This document shows, piece by piece, positions 16,869 to 25,182 of a stretch of DNA of 36,460 nt (positions are counted from its first letter, which is position 1; each line of letters starts with the position of its first letter). Below the pieces are notes generated by a model. The model did no database searches. It saw only the letters and a program-made list of their open reading frames with translations, and was not told where the DNA came from. Made by a program: the position numbers and the translations under genes. This DNA is from an uncultured Clostridia bacterium (GTDB lineage Bacteria; Bacillota; Clostridia; HGM11514): NCBI GenBank assembly GCA_934464705.1, contig CAKSKB010000024.1, positions 1 through 36,460 on the forward strand, read 5' to 3'.

Positions 16869-17945
16869 GTGAAGAAATTAAGAGTAGCTGTTATCGGTAT
16901 TGACCATGTACATACAAATGGGATGATTCGGGAATTTACGGATAACCCCAATGCGGAATTAGCGGGAATTGCGCCGTATAAAAAATGTACGGAAGACGAA
17001 CTGCGGTTCAAACTGCAAAAACACACACCACATGAAATAGACCTGACTGTATACAGAGATTATAAGGAATTATTAAGCTCGGATATTGACATAGCTGTTA
17101 TATGTACACAAGTTACCGAATATGCGGACATTGTGGAAGAAACGCTTGCTTTGGGGATAAACACGATAATAGAAAAGCCTATGGCGCTTACTATGGCTGA
17201 AGCCAAGAGAATGTTTTGCGCATATAAATCGGGCAGTGCAAAGCTTATGATAAATTGGCCTGTGGCATGGTTTGACAGCTTCAGAAAAGTAAAGGAGCTT
17301 GCCGATGCAGGAGCAGTCGGAGAGGTATTGAGAGTTGAATACAGAAGTCCCGCGACATGCGGACCGTATGCAAGAGGCGAACTGTCGCCGACCGAATGTT
17401 CAGAGCTTTGGTGGTTCAGGCGCAGCGAGGGCGGAGGCTCCATATCAGATTATGCCGGGTACGGCTGCCTTTTAACAACATGGATAGCAGGTACCGCCGC
17501 AAAGAGAGTTAGCGGATTTAAGAAGAATTATTTAATACCGTTTTCGGATGTGGAGGACTATGCAACATTTACGATTGATTTCGGAAGAATTATCGGGATT
17601 ATTGAAGCGTCATGGTCAACGCACAGTAACGGTCAGATACCTACCGGGCCTGTTGTTTACGGGACAGACGGCACTATAGTTGCAGACAGGCACAGCAATA
17701 TTGTTAAGGTTTACCGCGAAAACGACAGATACAGACCGTCATGTGAGCCGACAGAGTGTTATACATGTGAAAACCTATCGGACCGCGTTGCGGATGCTAT
17801 GGTTGATTATCTGCTTAAAGGAAAAATGATACATGAACTTACAACTCCGGAATTCAATATGAAAGCAATGGCGGCATTTGATGCCGGAATACGCTCATGT
17901 AACAGCGGAAAAACAGAGGATGCATATGAACCGTTTGGGTTTTAA
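16869..17945 (+). CDS. Gfo/Idh/MocA-family oxidoreductase 2 (variant type)
   Basis: A 358-residue member with a changed nucleotide loop: GIDHVHTNG in place of GxGxxG. The catalytic lysine remains (IEKP, Lys103), but the substrate-domain DxxxH is DYAGY, so Tyr198 replaces the histidine after Asp194. A NWPVAW block and an RRSEGGGSISD stretch are shared in position with oxidoreductase 4, marking a subfamily. I chose GTG 16869, 8 bases after AAGGAG, because the in-frame ATG 16863 is only 2 bases from it and MKKLRVAVIG matches the start of oxidoreductase 3. Tyrosine at this place is known in glucose-fructose oxidoreductase, so activity is plausible. Confidence 0.82.
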   Translation: MKKLRVAVIGIDHVHTNGMIREFTDNPNAELAGIAPYKKCTEDELRFKLQKHTPHEIDLTVYRDYKELLSSDIDIAVICTQVTEYADIVEETLALGINTIIEKPMALTMAEAKRMFCAYKSGSAKLMINWPVAWFDSFRKVKELADAGAVGEVLRVEYRSPATCGPYARGELSPTECSELWWFRRSEGGGSISDYAGYGCLLTTWIAGTAAKRVSGFKKNYLIPFSDVEDYATFTIDFGRIIGIIEASWSTHSNGQIPTGPVVYGTDGTIVADRHSNIVKVYRENDRYRPSCEPTECYTCENLSDRVADAMVDYLLKGKMIHELTTPEFNMKAMAAFDAGIRSCNSGKTEDAYEPFGF

Positions 17946-17960
17946 GAGGAGAATATTAGA

Positions 17961-19082
17961 ATGAATAAATTAAGAGTAGCTGTAATAGGAACGGGAATGA
18001 TAGCCAACAGCGCGCATTTTCCGGCGCTGAATGTGCTCAGAAAAGAAGGAATTGCAGATGTCGTAGGGGTGGCGGATATCAGAAAGGAAGTTGCTGCGGA
18101 AACCGCAAAGCGCCATGGCGTGCCGAATTTCTACGAAGACCCTCAAAAGATGCTTGACGAGTTAAAGCCTGATTTTGTGGCAGTGTGCACACCCAATGTG
18201 TATCATAAGGAGTGGACGGTAAAAGCTCTTCGGGCAGGTGCTCATGTTGCATGTGAAAAACCGATTGCACTGTCAGTTGCCGATGCGGAAGAAATGTGGC
18301 GGACGGCAAAGGAGTGCGGCAAAATGCTGTTTCCGTGTCAGTGTATGAGGTGGCGGAACTATATGCAGCAGTCAAAGAATGTTGTTGAGAGCGGCGAGCT
18401 TGGCGATGTTTATTTTTCGGATATTGAATTTATTCGCAGAATAGGTATTCCGACATGGGGATACTTCCATATGAAAGAACACAATTTCGGCGGCCCTTTC
18501 TGCGATCTGGGTGTTCACCTTATTGATTCTCTTTTATGGATTGCAGGAGATAAAAAGGTTGAGGCCGTATCGGGTGCGGCATATACAAAGATAGCAAATC
18601 AGGGAGAGGATATTCTTTTGAGCCTGGCGGAAAGCGGTGCATACAGCGGAGCATTTACGCCGCGTCCGTATGATTATCATGAGTTCAATGTTGAAGACTT
18701 TGCAACGGGCTTTATGCGCCTTGAGGGAGGGATGAGCGTAAACTTCAAATTCTCATGGGCGCTGAATCTGCCCACGACAAATCTTGATATGGTCATATGC
18801 GGAGATAAGGGCGGTTTGTCTGTGAACAAGGAAAAGCTTTATAAGAATATCGGAAGATACCAGTCGGAATGTGACATGAAGTGGTTTGACAACGGAGAGT
18901 TTAAGGGAGTGCCGTTTGAACAGCACAGATATATGTACAGAAACATCATAAATACGCTTGCCGGCAAAGAGGAATATCTTATAAAGAAGAATCAGAATTT
19001 AGAAGTGACAAAGGCTATTGAATGTTTCTATAAATCTGCAGAACTCGGACGGGAAGTGACTGTAAAGGAAATAGTTGGCTGA
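17961..19082 (+). CDS. Gfo/Idh/MocA-family oxidoreductase 3 (standard type)
   Basis: A 373-residue protein starting MNKLRVAVIGTGMIAN with a normal Rossmann loop. CEKP gives Lys100 and DLGVH gives Asp182/His186, so the full catalytic set is present. GAGGAG lies 10 bases before ATG 17961, and the gap from the previous stop is 15 bases. Spacing and residue numbering are almost the same as in oxidoreductase 6 (27392), to which it looks most similar by eye (shared RRAVPTWG/RRIGIPTWG and FSWALN/SSWALN positions). It likely oxidises a sugar or sugar-alcohol hydroxyl to a ketone for the downstream radical step (inference). Confidence 0.9.
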   Translation: MNKLRVAVIGTGMIANSAHFPALNVLRKEGIADVVGVADIRKEVAAETAKRHGVPNFYEDPQKMLDELKPDFVAVCTPNVYHKEWTVKALRAGAHVACEKPIALSVADAEEMWRTAKECGKMLFPCQCMRWRNYMQQSKNVVESGELGDVYFSDIEFIRRIGIPTWGYFHMKEHNFGGPFCDLGVHLIDSLLWIAGDKKVEAVSGAAYTKIANQGEDILLSLAESGAYSGAFTPRPYDYHEFNVEDFATGFMRLEGGMSVNFKFSWALNLPTTNLDMVICGDKGGLSVNKEKLYKNIGRYQSECDMKWFDNGEFKGVPFEQHRYMYRNIINTLAGKEEYLIKKNQNLEVTKAIECFYKSAELGREVTVKEIVG

Positions 19083-19096
19083 TAAGGAGAATGATT

Positions 19097-20200
19097 ATGG
19101 CAATCAGAGCGGTTATAATAGGATTTTCACACATGCATGTTAATGAAATAGCGCTTTACATAACCGAAGCCGAAGGGATGGAATTATGCGCTGCGGCAGA
19201 TGTTCCGTCAAAGGCGGAATCTATAGAGGCGAGGCGGTATACTCCGGCTTGGAATTTGCAAAATGTGCGTGAAAATTATTGTCCGGATATATATGAAGAT
19301 TATAAGAAAATGCTTGATGAGATAAAGCCCGATATTGCATTTATTCTTACTGAAAACGGTCAAAAGTCCGAAGTTGTTTTTGAGTGTGCGAAAAGAGGGG
19401 TAAATGTATCAATCGAAAAGCCTGTTGCGTCAAGCCTTGAAGAAGCAAAGAGAATTAAAGAAAGCGTTGAAAAATACGGTATAGAAGCGGTTGTGAACTG
19501 GCCTGTCGCCTGGCGTTCATACCTGTACAAGATGAAAAATGCTCTTGACAGCGGCATTGCGGGCAGACAGATAAAACTCAGATATATAAACGGTCATACG
19601 GGTCCTCTGGGCAAAGGTGCAAGGCACAGGGGCGTCAGTGCAAATGCCGAAGAAATGACCGATGAGGAGCGCGGCAAAACATGGTGGCATAAAGCGGAGC
19701 TCGGCGGCGGAGTGTATCTTGATATATGCTGTTACGGAGGCTATTTTGCAAAGTGGCTGATGGGTGACGGTGAGGAAAGCGTAATGTCATATGGTGCAAA
19801 TCTCAACACGCCGTTCGGGAATACGGAAGATAATTTTGCGGCAATAGTAAAATACCGTGATAAAATGGCAGTTCTTGAAGGAACATGGACCACCCCGAGG
19901 GCTGTTATTCCGTCGGGGCCTATGGTTATATGCACGGATGGTGTTGTTGTTTGCACGGGCGGTGCGGAAAATGAACCGGATGTAAAAGCGTATGATATAT
20001 ACGGCAACGAGCTGGAAATCCCGGAAGCCGAAACCGGTGAGGAATTTAAGAATATGCCATGCCATTATATTCATCATATTAACAGCGGTGATGAAATATT
20101 TGATATGCTTACGCTTGACAGAAATGTTGAGATAATGGCAATCATAGAAGCTGCAATAAAAAGCTCATTGAGCGGAAAAGAGGAGAAAATCGGTGGCTGA
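19097..20200 (+). CDS. Gfo/Idh/MocA-family oxidoreductase 4 (variant type)
   Basis: A 367-residue protein of the same subtype as oxidoreductase 2: GFSHMHVNE replaces the GxGxxG loop, IEKP gives Lys108, and DICCY puts Tyr213 where the catalytic His should be, after Asp209. NWPVAW, HTGPLGKGA and WWHKAELGGGVYLD are recognisable counterparts. ATG 19097 is preferred because AAGGAG lies 7 bases upstream; ATG 19091 is almost on top of it. The 3' end overlaps the activase start by 8 bases, implying translational coupling to the radical enzyme system. Substrate is unknown. Confidence 0.85.
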   Translation: MAIRAVIIGFSHMHVNEIALYITEAEGMELCAAADVPSKAESIEARRYTPAWNLQNVRENYCPDIYEDYKKMLDEIKPDIAFILTENGQKSEVVFECAKRGVNVSIEKPVASSLEEAKRIKESVEKYGIEAVVNWPVAWRSYLYKMKNALDSGIAGRQIKLRYINGHTGPLGKGARHRGVSANAEEMTDEERGKTWWHKAELGGGVYLDICCYGGYFAKWLMGDGEESVMSYGANLNTPFGNTEDNFAAIVKYRDKMAVLEGTWTTPRAVIPSGPMVICTDGVVVCTGGAENEPDVKAYDIYGNELEIPEAETGEEFKNMPCHYIHHINSGDEIFDMLTLDRNVEIMAIIEAAIKSSLSGKEEKIGG

Positions 20201-20960
20201 CGGTGTAATAACCGACATTGAGCGCTCAGCAACTCATGATGGGCGAGGGATACGCACAACGGTGTTTTTCAAAGGGTGTCCGTTAAAATGCAGATGGTGC
20301 CATAATCCTGAATGTATTGATTTCAAACCGCAGGTTATGTGTTATCCCGAGAGGTGCATAGGCTGCGGACTGTGCAGCGAAGGATGTTTTTCGGGGGCAA
20401 GGCTAGTATGTGGACAGGTATATGATACAGATACGCTGGTTAACGAAATACTTTCCGATAAGGACTATTACGGAAGCGGCGGCGGAGTCACATTTTCCGG
20501 CGGCGAACCGCTTGCACAGCCGGAGTTTTTAAATCAGGCTATTGATAAATGTATAATAAATAATATAGGCTGTGCGGTTGAAACATCGCTTATATATTAT
20601 AATGAAGAAATATTCAAAAAGCTGGATTTTGTGATGGCTGATTTCAAAGTGTGGGATAGTGATACACATGAGAAATATACGGGCGTGCCCAATGCAGGGA
20701 TAAAAGAGAATTTTCAAAGGTTGAACGAGCTTAATATACCTGTTATTGCAAGAACACCTGTGATACCCGAAGTGAATCAGCAAATTGATAAAATTTCAGA
20801 TTTTCTGAAACTGCTGAAAAATATTGTACAGTACGAACTTTTACCGTATCATCCTATCGGAAATTCAAAAAGAGCGGCGCTTGGTATGGACGGTGACGGC
20901 TTCAGTGTGCCGAAAAAAGAATATATGATGGAGTTGGAAAAATATGCTTTCATACGCTGA
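20193..20960 (+). CDS. Glycyl radical enzyme activating enzyme, shortened insert
   Basis: A 255-residue radical SAM protein. GCPLKCRWCHNPE binds the SAM cluster and FSGGEPLAQPEF is the canonical GGE motif. The ferredoxin-like insert contains only one CxxCxxCxxxC set (CIGCGLCSEGC) plus isolated cysteines, where typical non-PFL GRE activases have two. It is 40 residues shorter than the activase at 7362. Translation starts at GTG 20193, 7 bases after GAGGAG and inside the oxidoreductase 4 gene. It overlaps the GRE gene by 17 bases at the other end, a tight genetic tie to GRE-2. Confidence 0.9.
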   Translation: MADGVITDIERSATHDGRGIRTTVFFKGCPLKCRWCHNPECIDFKPQVMCYPERCIGCGLCSEGCFSGARLVCGQVYDTDTLVNEILSDKDYYGSGGGVTFSGGEPLAQPEFLNQAIDKCIINNIGCAVETSLIYYNEEIFKKLDFVMADFKVWDSDTHEKYTGVPNAGIKENFQRLNELNIPVIARTPVIPEVNQQIDKISDFLKLLKNIVQYELLPYHPIGNSKRAALGMDGDGFSVPKKEYMMELEKYAFIR

Positions 20961-23160
20961 CAGATTAAAATCAATGCGCGAAACAAAGATAAGGCATACT
21001 CTTGAGAAGAGAAAACAAAACGGATATACCGACCTTGACGATTTCGGCACTGTGCCGATATCTGAAGGGTATTGTCCGCAGCCGTGGTACAACAGCACAA
21101 ACGGCAGCTTTTACGGGCTAGACGGAATGAGCGAGAATTTTTGCAGAATAATAGATTCGCATGAGCCGTACATAGACCCGATGGAAATGCTTTGCGGCAG
21201 GTGGCGTGATATGCTTGTGAATTATCGCGGAGATTTGCATTATATGCCGGACCGGCTGAAAAACAATCTTAAAAATTCGGAATTTATAAAGAACGGTGCG
21301 ACAAATCAATGGTCAAAGCGCTGGGACGAACAGCGTTTTCCGTATGATGATTTGAAGCCTCTGCAGGAGAAATACAATATTACAACCGGTATTGACGGCG
21401 ATGCGCATTGCGCTTGCGATTACCGTATCGGCTTTGAGCTTGGCTTTGGCGGTATGCTTGACAAAATAAAAAAGTACCGCTGGATAAATCCTGATAAAAA
21501 GGACTTTTATGATGCGGAGGAACGCTGCGTAAAAGCGATACAGCGTTTTATACAGCGCCATATAGATAAGGCTGCGGAACTTATAGAAACAGAAGTGCGT
21601 CCGGAGATAAGGGAAAGCCTTGTAAAAATGAAGTCGGTGTGTGAGAACATAAAGTATAATCCGCCGGAAACATTTCATGAGGTGTGTCAATGGACTGTAT
21701 TTTTCAATTGCGCGTCAAGAATATACACCCGTGACGGTGCAGGCTTTCAGTTAGATGTTCTGCTTTATCCGTATTATGAGCGCGATGTAAAGAGCGGCAT
21801 ACTGGATGATGAAACGGCAAAATTCATTATCGCAAATCTTCTTCTGACAGATCCACATTATTATCAGCTTTCGGGCGTTGATGCAGATGACAGAGATATG
21901 ACAAATCATTTGTCGTACTTGGTTTTAGAGGCTGCCGACAGCATAAATATTGCATGCAATCTGACGGTAAGAATGCATGAAAACTGTGACAGAGAATTTC
22001 TAAAAAAAGCTGTATATTACTTAATAAAAAATAAAAACGGCTGGCCGAGATTCTGTAACGATAAAACTTTGGCGGAAGGGTACATGAGAAACGGCATCGA
22101 TAAAAAAACCGCAAGGGAAAGAATTGCCGTAGGCTGTAACTGGATGTGCGTTCCGGGCAGAGAATTTCCTATGAACGATACGGTTAAAATCAATATCGCA
22201 AAGGTAATGGATGAGGCGATTAAAGATTTAAGAAAAGAAGAAGAGTACAGCACGAAACGGTTGTTTGAGTTATATGAAATTCACCTGAAGAAAGCGATAG
22301 AGGTAACAGCGGCAGGCATAAATCTGCATCTTGATCATCAGTGGGAGGTTACTCCGGAGCTTATTATGAATCTTATGATGAAGAATACGCTTGAAAAAGG
22401 TGAGGATATCTCGCAGTGCGCGGAACTGTTTACGGTCGGAGTGGACGGAGCGGGCCTTGCTGTGGTTGCGGACTCTTTCGGAGCAATGGAGGACAGAATT
22501 GAAAAGGCTAAGCTCCTTACCTGGGGTGAGCTGTTTGAGCAGCTTGACAGCGATTTTGAAAACGAGAGAATAAGGCTCATCTTAAAATCGGCGGATAAAT
22601 ACTGCAGCGGAAACAGCAGTGCGGACATATGGGCGAAGAAGCTTACCGAAAGCTGGGTAACACTTATAAAATCTATGAAAATGCCTAAGGGAAGACAGCT
22701 TATACCCGGGTGGTTTTCGTGGTCAAGAACCATTGAATACGGAGCGAAGGTTGGGGCAACTCCAAACGGCAGGCGGTCAGGTGAGCCTATATCGCACGGT
22801 GCGAATCCCAATCCGCACTTCCGGTGCGACGGAGCACCGACGGCGCAGTCGAACGGTATTGCTTCTGTACAGTGCGGATACGGAAATACCGCGCCCCTGC
22901 AAATTGAGTTTGACCCCGATGTAAAAGCGGACGAACAGGGGATAGATTTAATTGTTAATCTGATTGAAACGCATTTCAAAAGGGGCGGTACACTTATAAA
23001 CATAAATGTGCTTGACGGCGAAAAGCTGACCGAAGCGAACAAAAACCCTGACTTGTATCCCGATCTTGTTGTCAGAGTTACGGGATTCACGGCGTATTTT
23101 GCAAGCCTTTCGTCGCAGTTCAGACAGCTCGTTGTTGATAGGTTTTTGACGGGAAGATAA
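20944..23160 (+). CDS. Glycyl radical enzyme with atypical cysteine loop (GRE-2)
   Basis: A 738-residue PFL-like protein. The glycyl radical loop LVVRVTGFTAYFASL is canonical, with Gly714. The thiyl-cysteine loop reads VGCNWMCVPG: Cys398 is in the expected Gly-Cys position, but the residue two further on is Trp, not the Glu of dehydratase-type GREs, and a second cysteine follows at 402. It is therefore not a typical diol dehydratase and also lacks PFL's adjacent Cys-Cys pair. ATG 20944 lies inside the activase gene. The four oxidoreductases upstream suggest a substrate derived from an oxidised sugar or polyol (inference). A strong terminator follows. No microcompartment genes are nearby. Confidence 0.9.
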   Translation: MLSYADRLKSMRETKIRHTLEKRKQNGYTDLDDFGTVPISEGYCPQPWYNSTNGSFYGLDGMSENFCRIIDSHEPYIDPMEMLCGRWRDMLVNYRGDLHYMPDRLKNNLKNSEFIKNGATNQWSKRWDEQRFPYDDLKPLQEKYNITTGIDGDAHCACDYRIGFELGFGGMLDKIKKYRWINPDKKDFYDAEERCVKAIQRFIQRHIDKAAELIETEVRPEIRESLVKMKSVCENIKYNPPETFHEVCQWTVFFNCASRIYTRDGAGFQLDVLLYPYYERDVKSGILDDETAKFIIANLLLTDPHYYQLSGVDADDRDMTNHLSYLVLEAADSINIACNLTVRMHENCDREFLKKAVYYLIKNKNGWPRFCNDKTLAEGYMRNGIDKKTARERIAVGCNWMCVPGREFPMNDTVKINIAKVMDEAIKDLRKEEEYSTKRLFELYEIHLKKAIEVTAAGINLHLDHQWEVTPELIMNLMMKNTLEKGEDISQCAELFTVGVDGAGLAVVADSFGAMEDRIEKAKLLTWGELFEQLDSDFENERIRLILKSADKYCSGNSSADIWAKKLTESWVTLIKSMKMPKGRQLIPGWFSWSRTIEYGAKVGATPNGRRSGEPISHGANPNPHFRCDGAPTAQSNGIASVQCGYGNTAPLQIEFDPDVKADEQGIDLIVNLIETHFKRGGTLININVLDGEKLTEANKNPDLYPDLVVRVTGFTAYFASLSSQFRQLVVDRFLTGR

Positions 23161-23182
23161 AGTGTATAAACAATTCATGACT

Positions 23183-23225
23183 AAAAACGGAACCTGCTTT
23201 AGTAAATAAAGCAGGTTCCGTTTTT
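23183..23225. terminator. Bidirectional terminator between GRE-2 and luxS
   Basis: The arms at 23183-23200 and 23208-23225 are perfectly complementary over 18 bases. They start with AAAAACGGAACC and end with GGTTCCGTTTTT, with a 7-base loop. A-run and T-run on opposite sides let it serve both convergent operons. Confidence 0.92.
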
Positions 23226-23676
23226 AACCGTAGATTTTGTCGGACAGTCCTTTATCAAGAACATCTCCGGCATATTTTTTTGCAAGTTCAAGGCTGTGAA
23301 GGCGGTAGTTTCCGCACTGAACCTCGTTTTGCGCCATGATTTTATCCGCCGTCAGTATCTTTTTGAGAGCGTAGTTTACGATTTCAATAATCTCTTTCGG
23401 TTCATGCTCGCCCCAGATTGTCATATAAAATCCGGTTCTGCAGCCCATGGGCGAAAGGTCGATTATGTCATCGGTCTTTTCCCTCATGTATGTTGCCATA
23501 AAATGCTCGAGAGTGTGTATTCCGGCGCTTTCCATTTCCGAAACATTCGGCTGGGTGAAGCGTATATCGAATTTGGTTACGATGTCGCCTTTTTCACCCT
23601 TTAAAACACAGCATTTCCTGACAAACGGTGCAACCACTTTTGTATGGTCAAGCTCAAAGCTTTCAACTTTTGTCAT
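23224..23676 (-). CDS. luxS: S-ribosylhomocysteine lyase (autoinducer-2 synthesis)
   Basis: A 150-residue protein with the complete LuxS set. HTLEH supplies metal ligands His54 and His58 with Glu57, Cys79 sits in SPMGCR as the catalytic cysteine, and Cys121 in EVQCGNY is the third metal ligand. It cleaves S-ribosylhomocysteine to homocysteine and DPD, the AI-2 precursor, in the activated methyl cycle. ATG 23676 is chosen over an in-frame TTG at 23688; the ribosome-binding site is weak (GTTGAG region), so translation may be coupled to the upstream SCP2-like gene 18 bases away. Length is typical for the family. Confidence 0.97.
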   Translation of the reverse strand: MTKVESFELDHTKVVAPFVRKCCVLKGEKGDIVTKFDIRFTQPNVSEMESAGIHTLEHFMATYMREKTDDIIDLSPMGCRTGFYMTIWGEHEPKEIIEIVNYALKKILTADKIMAQNEVQCGNYRLHSLELAKKYAGDVLDKGLSDKIYG

Positions 23677-23694
23677 ATGTGTTCTCAACTTTCG

Positions 23695-24147
23695 TTATTT
23701 GGTTTTTTTATCAGTCTTTTTTGCCTTTTCGGTTTTCTTCTGAATAGGTTCTGCCTTTTTCTGAACAGGCTTTTCTTCTTTCTTTACGGCAGGCACTTTT
23801 TTTGCAGCCGCTTTTCTGACAGGTTTCGGAAATGCCGATACCGCAATGCGGATATGTTCCGGATTTCCTTCGACTGTAAACCTGCCCGAAGAAATTGCGT
23901 TATCAAGGTTAAGTCTGCCGGCGAAAACTTTTGCAATATCGTCCGCCGCCGCAGTGAGCATTGCTGTGTGGTCGCGGTAATCGTAGGGTTCTACACTGAA
24001 ATTGTCGTCGATATTTGCGATATAGAATGTTCCTCCGCAGTCCTCATCGGTCATGTTCACCTGGATTGCAAAGCTTTCGGTCAGCTTGGAAGTGTCAGCT
24101 GTGCGAAGCTTTTCGCTTAATTTTCCGAATTTTTCTTCAAATGTCAT
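23695..24147 (-). CDS. SCP2-like sterol-carrier domain protein with lysine-rich tail
   Basis: A 150-residue protein. Residues 1-105 look like a single SCP2 lipid-binding domain: an N-terminal helix, the beta strands FAIQVNM and GTFYIANID, then ADDIAKVFAG and an ISSGRFTVEGN block before the last helix. From about residue 108 the tail is low-complexity Lys/Pro/Ala/Glu with about 17 lysines in 43 residues. ATG 24147 is used because AAAGGG lies 8 bases upstream; an in-frame GTG at 24156 is closer. It is first in an operon with luxS. SCP2 domains bind hydrophobic ligands; the tail could contact nucleic acid or membrane, but no function is demonstrated. Confidence 0.75.
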   Translation of the reverse strand: MTFEEKFGKLSEKLRTADTSKLTESFAIQVNMTDEDCGGTFYIANIDDNFSVEPYDYRDHTAMLTAAADDIAKVFAGRLNLDNAISSGRFTVEGNPEHIRIAVSAFPKPVRKAAAKKVPAVKKEEKPVQKKAEPIQKKTEKAKKTDKKTK

Positions 24148-24170
24148 GTAAATCACCCTTTCTTATAATA

Positions 24171-24202
24171 ATTATACAACAAAAGCAGTCGGTTGTCAAC
24201 CG
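24171..24202 (-). promoter_or_regulatory. Consensus promoter of the SCP2-luxS operon with a palindrome over the -35
   Basis: On the minus strand, TTGACA (24199-24194) and TATAAT (24176-24171) are both perfect and 17 bases apart. The -35 sits inside CGGTTG-T-CAACCG (24190-24202), a perfect 6-base inverted repeat that could be an operator. Confidence 0.85.
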
Positions 24203-24241
24203 TGCTGTGTTTCACAAAATGCGGAATACCGTCGTAAATTG

Positions 24242-25171
24242 TCAAATCCCGGCGAGGCTTGCCAGAATAATTACAACAGGAATCGTAATTATCGAAACAA
24301 GTGTTGAAGAAGCAACGATTTCGGTCGCATATGCCGCGTCCTTGCCGTACTTTGCCGCAAACAGCGTGCAAATGGCGGCAACGGGGCATGCCGCCGGAAT
24401 GAGAATCGATTTCACAATCAGCGGATTTGTTTTAATGAATGCCGCAATAATAACCGCAATTAGCGGCACTGCAATCAGCCTTAAAAACAGGCACAGGTAC
24501 ACCTGTCTGTTTGAAAAAATCTTTTTTAGGTTTATGCCAACAAGGTATGTTCCGAGAACAAACATCGCAAGCGGTGTGTTAAGCCCGGCTACATACGAAA
24601 CCGTCTGCGACAGCACGGACGGAAGATTAATCTTTAGGAAAAACAGCAGCAGTGCGATTACCGTTCCCATAACGCCGGGGTTTTTGATAATGTTTTTTGC
24701 GGATATTTCCGAGCGTTCGCCGGATATTACATAAATTCCGTGAGTCCACGAAAGAACCGAGAAAACCGCAAGATATGCGGAACCGTAAAACACGCCGTCC
24801 TCGCCCATAGTCGCCGAGAGGAGTGGTATTGCCATAAATCCGCAATTTGAATATGCAGTGGAAAATATATTAATCCTGAAATGCTCCTGTTCGTCTTTTT
24901 TGAAAATAAGCTTGCCGATAAGTATCGCCGCAAGCTGAACGACGAGCGAAAGCCCGGCTGCAAAAACAAGTTCCTTCAGCAGCTGCTGATTGAATACCTT
25001 TTTCTGATATGCGTCAATCAGCACGCACGGCGTAACAATCGTGAGCAGAATATTTGTGATTTGCTTTATGCCCTCGCTTGTAAGTTTGCCCGTTTTGTTG
25101 AATATAAAACCTATTCCCATAAGAAGGAATATTATGATTACCTGTATTGTTACATCTAACGCCAAATCCAT
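24242..25171 (-). CDS. AEC-family (auxin efflux carrier-like) permease
   Basis: A 309-residue integral membrane protein with about ten hydrophobic segments split by a central hydrophilic loop. It begins with VTIQVIIIFLLMGIGF and has LTIVTPCVLIDAY near residue 45, as in bacterial AEC transporters, which move organic acids such as malate or related compounds. Late segments include LIVKSILIPAACPVA. ATG 25171 follows GAGGAG. It lies 11 bases after the oxidoreductase 5 gene and probably shares its transcript, suggesting transport of a carboxylated or sugar-acid metabolite of that enzyme (inference). Confidence 0.85.
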   Translation of the reverse strand: MDLALDVTIQVIIIFLLMGIGFIFNKTGKLTSEGIKQITNILLTIVTPCVLIDAYQKKVFNQQLLKELVFAAGLSLVVQLAAILIGKLIFKKDEQEHFRINIFSTAYSNCGFMAIPLLSATMGEDGVFYGSAYLAVFSVLSWTHGIYVISGERSEISAKNIIKNPGVMGTVIALLLFFLKINLPSVLSQTVSYVAGLNTPLAMFVLGTYLVGINLKKIFSNRQVYLCLFLRLIAVPLIAVIIAAFIKTNPLIVKSILIPAACPVAAICTLFAAKYGKDAAYATEIVASSTLVSIITIPVVIILASLAGI

Positions 25172-25182
25172 TTAAAATCTCC

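Noticed and set aside
22338..23090. Minus-strand open frame (250 codons) opposite GRE-2
   Set aside because: It lies wholly within the GRE-2 gene over its conserved C-terminal region; serine/proline-rich product without motifs.
4046..23160. Bacterial microcompartment locus around the two GREs
   Set aside because: No shell-protein genes, no EutJ/PduL-like genes and no obvious encapsulation extensions occur in the window.
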